Source: JAAYGD01 sp964428195
Lineage (GTDB): Bacteria; Bacillota_I; Bacilli_A; RF39; UBA660
Length of the DNA stretch: 26,221 nt
Direction: 5' to 3'
NCBI GenBank assembly: GCA_964428195.1
Contig: CAYRXC010000009.1
Location: 1-26,221, forward strand
In this document: positions 15,093 to 21,225 of the stretch, one piece after another
How positions within the stretch are numbered: position 1 is the stretch's first letter
Layout: each line of letters starts with the position of its first letter
Program-made: the position numbers and the translations under genes
The notes under the pieces: model-generated
Database searches by the model: none
What the model was told of the DNA's origin: nothing
The model's input: the letters and a program-made list of their open reading frames with translations, nothing else

Positions 15093-15710
15093 ATGAGCAA
15101 AATATCCAATGCTTTAACAATGCTGGAACTATTAAGCAATAATCGAAAATATTCTATAAAAGAGCTTTCAGAAATTTTGGAAGTAACTGATAGAATGATA
15201 AGAATTTATAAGGCTGATTTAGAAAAGGCCGGAATATATATTGATACAATTAAAGGACCTTATGGTGGTTATGTTTTAAGCCAAAATGTATTATTACCAC
15301 AAAGAGGATTTAGTAAATATGATATATTGCTTTTAAATGATTCTTTTGAATTATTAAAGAAAAATAATGAGTTTAAGTTTAATAAAGAATATCAAGGGTT
15401 AATAGATAAAGTAAATGGTATTTATAAAAGCTCTAAGAAAAAATCGGGAAGCTTAATTTTAAAAGAAAATGATAATAAGGATAAATATAATATATTTTCA
15501 AAAGCAATTAAAGAAAAGAGAAAAGTATTGATTAACTTTAGTTCTCTTGATAAAAATGCTAAAGAAAGAATAATTCATCCATGTAATTTATTTCTATATA
15601 ATGATGATTGGTATGTATCAGCATTTTGTGAATTAAGAGGAGAAATAAGACATTTTTCTTTATCGAGAATACTAGAATTTAAGTTGTTAGAAGATACTTA
15701 TAAGAATTAA
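15093..15710 (+). CDS. Short HTH-WYL transcriptional regulator
   Basis: ATG 15093 follows GAAGGTGG. The 205-aa product begins with a DeoR/HTH_11-type winged helix (residues 5-60: YSIKELSEILEVTDRMIRIYKADLEKAGI, then the wing with GPYGGYVL). It then has a linker helix region and a WYL domain (about 137-200: KVLINFSS, HPCNLFLYNDDWYVSAF, RHFSLSRI). WYL domains sense nucleic acids or other ligands and tune DNA binding. Typical family members are about 300 residues with a C-terminal WCX extension; here the protein stops just after the SLSRI strand, so the WCX part is missing. It shares direction with the downstream HAM1-like gene 62 bp away. The target is unknown, and autoregulation is possible. 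Confidence 0.85.
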   Translation: MSKISNALTMLELLSNNRKYSIKELSEILEVTDRMIRIYKADLEKAGIYIDTIKGPYGGYVLSQNVLLPQRGFSKYDILLLNDSFELLKKNNEFKFNKEYQGLIDKVNGIYKSSKKKSGSLILKENDNKDKYNIFSKAIKEKRKVLINFSSLDKNAKERIIHPCNLFLYNDDWYVSAFCELRGEIRHFSLSRILEFKLLEDTYKN

Positions 15711-15772
15711 TAATAAAGACCATATATTTCCTCTTCTGGTGCTATTATTAGCGCATAGGGAGGAATGTAGTT

Positions 15773-16402
15773 GTGAATGAATTATATTTTGTTACGGGCA
15801 ATAAAGGCAAAATATTAAGAGCAAAAGAACAATTTAACGAAAATGGTGTTGATATCGAATGGCTTAATCATGACTGTATTGAACCAGAGATAAATGATAT
15901 AGAGTATATTTCTATGCATAAAGCAAAGGAAGCATATGGCATAATTGGAAAGCCTTGCTTTGTAGTAGATACTGGTTTCTATATAGATAATTATCCGGAT
16001 GAACCGGGATTTCCTGGAGCATTTCCAAAAAGAGCGATACATAATTATGGGGAAGAATATGAAGGAATCTCATTATTATTAGAAAAAATGAAAAATGTTC
16101 AAGATAGAAAATGTAGATTTATTGATTGTTTAACTTATTATGATGGCATTGACTTAAAAGTATTCCACGGTATTAGCGAGGGTACTTTATCACTAGAAAA
16201 AAGAGGGACTCCTCAAATTAAAGCTAAATCGGACCTATGGTATGTTTTTGTGCCAGTGGGCTATAAAAAAACATTAGCAGAAATGACTGATGAAGAGAGA
16301 AATAATAGAAAGGACAACAGAACATCAGCAATTCTAGATTTTATATTGTGGTATAAAGCAAATATATTGAAAACGCATGTTTTAAGATTAGAAAAAAAGT
16401 GA
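15773..16402 (+). CDS. Non-canonical purine NTP pyrophosphatase, HAM1/RdgB family
   Basis: GTG 15773 follows GGGAGG by 9 bp; no better in-frame start exists. The 209-aa protein should hydrolyse ITP, dITP or XTP to monophosphates, keeping deaminated purines out of nucleic acids. Family motifs are FVTGNKGK near residue 6 (nucleotide and metal binding), VVDTGFYID near 64, PGFPGAFP, SLEKRGTP, KSDLWYVFVPVGYKKTLAEM (equivalent of the family's FGYDPIF...TFAEM) and a closing NRTSA. The usual DSGL is DTGF, and GYDPIF has become SDLWYVFVPVG, so this is a divergent branch and substrate range may differ. A weak hairpin (15739-15754) precedes the ribosome binding site. Confidence 0.8.
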   Translation: MNELYFVTGNKGKILRAKEQFNENGVDIEWLNHDCIEPEINDIEYISMHKAKEAYGIIGKPCFVVDTGFYIDNYPDEPGFPGAFPKRAIHNYGEEYEGISLLLEKMKNVQDRKCRFIDCLTYYDGIDLKVFHGISEGTLSLEKRGTPQIKAKSDLWYVFVPVGYKKTLAEMTDEERNNRKDNRTSAILDFILWYKANILKTHVLRLEKK

Positions 16403-16440
16403 TTAAAATAAATAATTAATGCTATTGAAATGAACGTCTA

Positions 16441-16480
16441 TATTAAAACAAAACGGGTTTTTATCCGTTTTGTTTTAATA
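16441..16480. terminator. Bidirectional terminator between the HAM1-like and LysR genes
   Basis: A perfect 16-bp stem: TATTAAAACAAAACGG (16441-16456) with its complement at 16465-16480, and an 8-nt loop. T-rich sequence follows on both strands. The right arm and loop encode the last five residues and stop of the LysR gene. Confidence 0.88.
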
Positions 16481-17357
16481 TAATATCAATTAATTTTTTT
16501 GCACTGAAACTTGGTAAATGATTGTTTGATATGGCTAGACCAATAGATCTTTTTGGTATTTTGGGGTTAACATCAAGAATATATAGTTCTTTATTTTTTA
16601 TTTCATTATTTATATAGTCTTTTGTTGCATAGCCTATGCCAAATCCTATCTTAGCTAAATCAACTACAAGTGTTGAACTTGCTAATTCAAAATTTGGTTT
16701 TAATATTACGTTATTTTTTAAAGCAAAATCATCAATAAAACTTCTCGTATTAGATCCTTTTATTTGTAAAATGAGTGGATAATCGGTTAATTCCTTTATA
16801 TCGATTTTTTTATTAGTTAAATTTAAATAATTATTATTTACAACAAAGCAATCTTGAATATCTTTGCATTTTATTATTTCAATATCTTTCCCATATTCAA
16901 TCGAAGGTAGATTTAATATTACTATATCTAATAAACCGTTTCTTAATTTTAAGATTAGCTCACTTGTTAGATTAGTTATTATTTGAATATCAATCTTGGG
17001 ATATAAGTTATGAAATACTTTTAAATATTGTAATAAAAATTCTTTTGTTAAAGAAGTACTTATTCCAATTTTTATTGTTCCTACATCTAAATTTACTAAT
17101 TCTGTAAATTTGTTCTCGGCACTATAAATATACTCCATCGCTTGTTTAATATAATTATAAAATTCTTTTCCTTCTTCGGTTAACACTACTCCTCTTTTGG
17201 TTCTAATAAATAATTGTCCACCTAAGGAATCTTCTAAATTTTTGATTGATTTACTAATTGCTGGTTGAGAAATATACAGCTCCTTTGAAGCTTTGGTGAT
17301 ATTGCCCGCATTAGCAACGGCATAGAATACTTTATATAATTCAAAATTAATATTCAT
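16461..17357 (-). CDS. LysR-family transcriptional regulator
   Basis: The start is ATG at 17355-17357 (minus), 6 bp after AAGGAG. The 298-aa length is normal for the family. The N-terminal winged HTH (about 1-60) is clear: FYAVANAGNITKASKELYIS, QPAISKSIKNLEDSLGGQLF and TKRGVVLTEEGKEF. Residues 90-295 form the periplasmic-binding-protein-like effector domain, with GTIKIGIS at its start. It is divergent from coaE with overlapping promoters, the classical LysR arrangement. It may control coaE-coaD-MBL or its own gene only; the co-inducer cannot be read from sequence. Confidence 0.93.
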   Translation of the reverse strand: MNINFELYKVFYAVANAGNITKASKELYISQPAISKSIKNLEDSLGGQLFIRTKRGVVLTEEGKEFYNYIKQAMEYIYSAENKFTELVNLDVGTIKIGISTSLTKEFLLQYLKVFHNLYPKIDIQIITNLTSELILKLRNGLLDIVILNLPSIEYGKDIEIIKCKDIQDCFVVNNNYLNLTNKKIDIKELTDYPLILQIKGSNTRSFIDDFALKNNVILKPNFELASSTLVVDLAKIGFGIGYATKDYINNEIKNKELYILDVNPKIPKRSIGLAISNNHLPSFSAKKLIDIILKQNG

Positions 17358-17399
17358 AATAACTCCTTGTTATGATAGACACAATATATATGTATTAAA

Positions 17400-17428
17400 A
17401 TTATAACAATTATTGGTTTATAATACAA
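17400..17428 (-). promoter_or_regulatory. Probable LysR gene promoter, overlapping the coaE promoter
   Basis: On the minus strand, TTGTAT (17428-17423), exactly 17 bp, then TATAAT (17405-17400). It interleaves with the plus-strand -10 at 17419-17424. An imperfect inverted repeat (ATAAC ... GTTTAT, 17403-17421) between the two is a candidate LysR operator. Confidence 0.5.
17419..17424 (+). promoter_or_regulatory. -10 box of the coaE-coaD-MBL operon
   Basis: TATAAT lies 23 bp before the coaE start codon. The -35 (TAAAAT at 17396-17401) is poor, which would fit a promoter needing an activator such as the divergent LysR protein. Confidence 0.45.
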
Positions 17429-17447
17429 GTAAGTGAGGGGGAATATT

Positions 17448-18002
17448 ATGATTATTGGAATAAGCGGAAAGTCTGGAAGTGGAAAAAGTACTATTTCAAA
17501 ATTGATTTGCGACTCTAAACCAAATTCGCTTCATTGTGATATTGATAAAATTGGGCATGAAGTGCTTTTGTTAAAAGAAGTAAAGATGGAATTGATCAAG
17601 ACTTTTGGGGCAGATATTGTTATTGAAGATTATGTGGATAGAAAAAAATTGGGAATGATAGTTTTTGAAAATAGGGAAAAAATGAAAGAACTAACAAGCA
17701 TAACTTGGAGTCATATGGAATTAATGATAGATGAAATTATAGAAAAAAACAAAAATAATATGATTGTTTTGGATTGGATTTTGCTTCCGCAATCGAAATA
17801 TTTTGATATGTGTGATTATAAAATATTGGTTGATTCTTCTATTGAAGAGAGAAAAAGAAGAGCTATGATAAGAGATAATATATCTGAAGAGAAATTTCTA
17901 TTAAGAGAGAGTGCAAGCATAGAATATGATAAAGAAGTTTTTGATTTAGTAATAAAAAACGAGAATTTGAAAGATATTAGAAAGCTGGTGATGAAGATAT
18001 GA
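17448..18002 (+). CDS. coaE: Dephospho-CoA kinase
   Basis: ATG 17448 (184 aa) follows GAGGGGG; the in-frame GTG at 17433 lies in that ribosome binding site. It phosphorylates the ribose 3'-OH of dephospho-CoA, the last step of CoA synthesis. Visible motifs are the P-loop GKSGSGKS (7-14), the acceptor-side CDID near residue 31 in place of the usual DADxI, and an ILVDSSIEERKRRAMIRDNIS lid/LID-Arg region. It is slightly shorter than the usual 195-205 residues. It is coupled by ATGA overlap to coaD, which makes its substrate, so two consecutive enzymes are made together. Confidence 0.85.
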   Translation: MIIGISGKSGSGKSTISKLICDSKPNSLHCDIDKIGHEVLLLKEVKMELIKTFGADIVIEDYVDRKKLGMIVFENREKMKELTSITWSHMELMIDEIIEKNKNNMIVLDWILLPQSKYFDMCDYKILVDSSIEERKRRAMIRDNISEEKFLLRESASIEYDKEVFDLVIKNENLKDIRKLVMKI

Positions 18003-18484
18003 AACGAGTGTTGTATCCGGGAAGTTTTGATCCAATAACAAAAGGACATATGAACATAATAGATCAAGCGGACGAGTTGTTTGATGAGGTTGTAATAGCG
18101 GTTTTTTGTAATCCACTTAAAAAGAATGGTTATTTTACTATTGACGAGAGAGAAGAGATGATAAGAGAATTATACAAAAATCGAGAAAAAATTAAAGTAG
18201 TAAGTGGGATAGGGGCTGCTGTAGATGTTGCACAAAAATATGATTGTAAAGCGATTATAAGAGGATTGAGAAGCATTAGTGATTTTGATTATGAAATTCA
18301 ATTACAACAAATTAATAGAGAAATATCTAATAACAAAATTAATACTATTTGTCTATTTGCCGATAAAGAATATCAATATATTTCTTCTAGTATGGTTAGA
18401 GAGTTAGTGAATTTAGATAAAGATATTGGGAGATATGTTGAACCTTTTATACAAAATAAAATGTTAACTAAGAGGAAAAAATGA
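17999..18484 (+). CDS. coaD: Phosphopantetheine adenylyltransferase
   Basis: The start is within an ATGA overlap with coaE. The 161-aa length is typical. It adenylates 4'-phosphopantetheine to dephospho-CoA, the penultimate CoA step. The nucleotidyltransferase signature PGSFDPITKGHMNII opens the protein (residues 7-21, with the TxGH catalytic motif), RGLRSISDFDYE lies mid-protein (pantetheine pocket) and YQYISSSMVREL carries the ISSS-x-VRE motif. It overlaps the next gene by 4 bp (ATGA) as well. Confidence 0.97.
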   Translation: MKRVLYPGSFDPITKGHMNIIDQADELFDEVVIAVFCNPLKKNGYFTIDEREEMIRELYKNREKIKVVSGIGAAVDVAQKYDCKAIIRGLRSISDFDYEIQLQQINREISNNKINTICLFADKEYQYISSSMVRELVNLDKDIGRYVEPFIQNKMLTKRKK

Positions 18485-19245
18485 AAGATAAAATAGAAAT
18501 AATGCCAGTTGGAACTGTCTCTCCATATTGTAAAGGGAAACATAATTGTCCGGGCTTTTTAATTAAATATAAAGACAAGAGAATATTACTAGATTGCGGT
18601 AATGGTATATCTAGATTGTTAACATTTCCTAAAGATCTAAATAATTTGAACATCATTATTTCCCATTATCATAAAGATCATTTTGGAGACCTAGGTATAA
18701 TTCAGTATGCTTCTTTTGTTTATAATAAATTAGGATTATTAAATGAAAAGATAAATATATATTTGCCACAAAAAGAATACAAAGATAATAAGTCATTAAT
18801 AATACTAAATCAAGAAACATTTTCAAAATATAATGAAATAACTGATAATTCTATATATTATGTTGAAGACTTGGAAATTAGTTTTAAAGATAATCAAACT
18901 CATTCTATACCAAGTTATATGATTAAAATTCAAAACAGTAAATTTAAAATAATATATACATCAGATGTTGGAAATAGCAATATTGATGAAATAATAGATT
19001 ATAGTAGTAACTGTGATTTATTAATTTGCGAAAGCTCTTTTGTTAGAAAGCTTAATATTTCTAATCAATTTCATTTACATGCAGATGAAGCTGCGAACAT
19101 TGCTAAAATGGCAAAAGCTAAAAAGCTTATGTTATTTCATTTTTGGCCAGAAATTTCTAAAGAGGAATACTTAAAAGAAGCTAAAAAGATATTTAAAGAT
19201 ACTATTATTTCTGAAGAAGGTAAAAAATTAGTATTAGCTAAATAA
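18481..19245 (+). CDS. Metallo-beta-lactamase-fold hydrolase, RNase Z-like
   Basis: The start overlaps the coaD stop by 4 bp. The 254-aa protein has the two-metal site of the MBL fold: HYHKDHFGD (HxHxDH, near residue 61), a later TSDVG (Asp ligand), ICESSF, and His in FHLHADEAA and FHFWPE. The phrase GTxSP...PGFLIKYKDKRILLDCGNG is the usual first strand pair of RNase Z/ElaC-like and related hydrolases. It lacks the extra exosite arm of true RNase Z, so it may be a ribonuclease-like or small-molecule hydrolase. Placement in the CoA operon is unexplained. Confidence 0.85.
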   Translation: MKDKIEIMPVGTVSPYCKGKHNCPGFLIKYKDKRILLDCGNGISRLLTFPKDLNNLNIIISHYHKDHFGDLGIIQYASFVYNKLGLLNEKINIYLPQKEYKDNKSLIILNQETFSKYNEITDNSIYYVEDLEISFKDNQTHSIPSYMIKIQNSKFKIIYTSDVGNSNIDEIIDYSSNCDLLICESSFVRKLNISNQFHLHADEAANIAKMAKAKKLMLFHFWPEISKEEYLKEAKKIFKDTIISEEGKKLVLAK

Positions 19246-19253
19246 TATTTTTG

Positions 19254-19262
19254 TGTTATACT
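19254..19262 (+). promoter_or_regulatory. Extended -10 promoter before the ArsP_2-like transporter
   Basis: TGTTATACT (TATACT at 19257-19262), just after the MBL gene stop and 17 bp before the GTG start; the -35 is poor. Confidence 0.45.
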
Positions 19263-19278
19263 TAATCTTGGTGATTAT

Positions 19279-20118
19279 GTGTTAGAAGTAATAGAAGAAA
19301 CAATCATTGACTCCTTAAAGTTATTACCTTTTTTGGTATTGACATTCGTATTTATGGAGTACTTTGAGCATAAATTTAGTAAAAAAAGTAGAGAAATAGT
19401 ATATAAGTCCGGAAGATTTGGCCCAATAATTGGGGGAATTCTTGGAGCTTTTCCACAATGTGGTTTTTCAGTCGCAGTAACAAATTTATATGCAACAAAA
19501 ATAGTAAGTATGGGGACGTTGATTGCAATATATCTTTCGACAACTGATGAAATGATCCCTATTTTAATATCGAAGGGGATTGAAATACCTCAAATAATTG
19601 AGTTGGTTTTGATTCAAGTTATTATTGCTATAATATTTGGATTATTAATAGATTTTTTACTAAAGAATAAAAAGAAAAAAGATGCAATTGGAGATTTTTG
19701 TGAAATAGAGCATTGTCATTGCAACGATAAAGGAGTAATTAAATCTGGATTAATTCATGCTTTAAAAATATTCTCATATATTGCTGTGGTTACTTTTATT
19801 ATAAATGTTTTATTATTCTTTGTAGGAGAAGACTTTTTAACAAATATATTCATGAAAGATAGTGTTCTTTCTCCAATTATTGCAAGTATTATAGGATTAA
19901 TTCCAAATTGTATATCTAGTGTAATGCTTACAGAATTATATTTAAACGAAATTATAAGTTTGGGGTCAGTAATATCTGGATTGTTAACTGCAAGCGGGGT
20001 TGCATTTCTTGTATTATTTAGAGTAAATAAAAATCTAAAAGAAAATATATTAATAGTATTAATTACTTTCTTAATAGGTATTCTTTCTGGAAATATTATA
20101 GATTTATTTATTTCCTAG
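19279..20118 (+). CDS. Putative metal or arsenic efflux permease, ArsP_2 (DUF2899) family
   Basis: The GTG start at 19279 follows GGTGAT; an ATG two bases earlier is out of frame. The 279-aa integral membrane protein has about seven to eight hydrophobic segments arranged as two related halves. The first contains FPQCGFSVAVTNLYATKIVS followed by STTDEMIPI. The second repeats the pattern as IPNCISSVMLTELYLNEIIS. The paired Pro-x-Cys motifs suggest a pore with a thiol pair. A cytoplasmic loop near residues 139-152 is Cys/His-rich (CEIEHCHCND), likely a metal sensor. Members are annotated as putative manganese or arsenic exporters; the substrate is not certain. Its 3' end overlaps the convergent 335-aa gene by 11 bp. 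Confidence 0.8.
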   Translation: MLEVIEETIIDSLKLLPFLVLTFVFMEYFEHKFSKKSREIVYKSGRFGPIIGGILGAFPQCGFSVAVTNLYATKIVSMGTLIAIYLSTTDEMIPILISKGIEIPQIIELVLIQVIIAIIFGLLIDFLLKNKKKKDAIGDFCEIEHCHCNDKGVIKSGLIHALKIFSYIAVVTFIINVLLFFVGEDFLTNIFMKDSVLSPIIASIIGLIPNCISSVMLTELYLNEIISLGSVISGLLTASGVAFLVLFRVNKNLKENILIVLITFLIGILSGNIIDLFIS

Positions 20119-21115
20119 GTCTTTTCTTTAAAGCTTTGATTTCAGATTCTAAAAAAGATTTTTCATATATAGAAGGATCTTTTTTATTTTCTAATACAAT
20201 TTTTTCTTGAACTGATAAAGGTAACAAATCAGAAGGGACTCCGACCAAAAAATTACAGCTTGGACATAATGTTAGAAAAATACAATCATTATCTCCCATA
20301 AGAGAGAATATGTTTTTTTCTTTCAATATAAGTTCTTGTTTGCAAGGTTCAGAATTGAAAGGCCTATCAATTTCATATATCCCATTGTAATCACATCTTA
20401 TTTTTAAGTCATAAGGTAACTCATCGTGAAAATGCAAATATATTCTTTCCTTTTCCTTTCTAGTAAAACTTATATTCAAAGATTTTTCAATTAAACCGTT
20501 ATTTTTTATACCTACATCATAACTAGCTCTATTTGGAGTAAGATCTATTCCTTCTCTATGAAATCTAAAATTTACTGAATTATAATAAGAATCTATATTA
20601 TCTAAATAATATCCACCCGTCCATTCGTTCTTATCATTTGAATACTTTGCTATTCTAATGTATTCATCGATTATTGATTGTTTTTTTCTTTTGTTTTCTA
20701 AGTCATTATTTTGTCTCGAAACATATTCGTATATATTAGAAAATAGTTCATATACATCAAAGTATATTGGATTACAAGGATGTTCTTTATTATAAGTATC
20801 TCTTATTATTTTTCCTTCCTTTGCTTTCTTAATATAATCGTCATTATTTCTCATTATTTCAAAATATCTATATCCTTCCGTTTGCTCCATAGGTTTATCT
20901 TCAAACAACAAGCATTCCAACATATAGAATGTATATAAGTCGATTAATTGAAATTTATAATTATTCCATTCATTTATTGAGGATACGCGACTTGCTAGCT
21001 CTTTATATTTTTCTTTTTCCTCCTCGGTTTCACATCTCATAAAAACAGAATATAAGAAGTCAGATAGTTCATTTAAGTAACAATATTTTTTGATCATTTC
21101 ATCTTTGTAATTCAT
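20108..21115 (-). CDS. Conserved-looking 335-aa protein, unknown function, with a CPxC motif
   Basis: The start is ATG at 21113-21115 (minus) after GGTGGAGG. No signal peptide or membrane segment is visible. Residues 1-150 are helical and acidic, with Tyr-rich stretches (LIDLYTFYMLECLLFED); residues 150-280 look beta-rich (IYLHFHDELPYDLKIRCDYN). A CPSCNFLVGVPSDLLP segment near residue 285 resembles half of a treble-clef or knuckle zinc site, and a final Lys/Arg-rich helix (ESEIKALKKRPRK) could bind nucleic acid. I recognise no family. It converges on the ArsP_2-like gene with an 11-bp 3' overlap and no visible terminator between them. It has its own extended -10 promoter. Confidence 0.8.
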   Translation of the reverse strand: MNYKDEMIKKYCYLNELSDFLYSVFMRCETEEEKEKYKELASRVSSINEWNNYKFQLIDLYTFYMLECLLFEDKPMEQTEGYRYFEIMRNNDDYIKKAKEGKIIRDTYNKEHPCNPIYFDVYELFSNIYEYVSRQNNDLENKRKKQSIIDEYIRIAKYSNDKNEWTGGYYLDNIDSYYNSVNFRFHREGIDLTPNRASYDVGIKNNGLIEKSLNISFTRKEKERIYLHFHDELPYDLKIRCDYNGIYEIDRPFNSEPCKQELILKEKNIFSLMGDNDCIFLTLCPSCNFLVGVPSDLLPLSVQEKIVLENKKDPSIYEKSFLESEIKALKKRPRK

Positions 21116-21140
21116 ACAACCTCCACCCTATTATGTTTTT

Positions 21141-21149
21141 ATTATATCA
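21141..21149 (-). promoter_or_regulatory. Extended -10 promoter of the 335-aa gene
   Basis: On the minus strand, TGATATAAT; TATAAT is at 21146-21141. The -35 region (TACTAG) is poor. The start codon is 26 bp downstream. Confidence 0.55.
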
Positions 21150-21202
21150 TAGGTGTTTACGCGCTAGTACTATTTTGGGTTTTTATGATTCAATAATTAG
21201 TG

Positions 21203-21208
21203 TATACT
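21203..21208 (+). promoter_or_regulatory. Probable -10 box of the P-type ATPase gene
   Basis: TATACT lies 18 bp before the start codon at 21226; the -35 is weak. It is divergent from the preceding promoter across about 55 bp. Confidence 0.4.
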
Positions 21209-21225
21209 TATAATAGGTGATAAAA

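Noticed and set aside
15739..15754. Hairpin GTGCTA-TTAT-TAGCGC before the HAM1-like gene as a riboswitch or terminator
   Set aside because: It is a single 6-bp stem with a G-T pair, no T-run and no conserved aptamer features.
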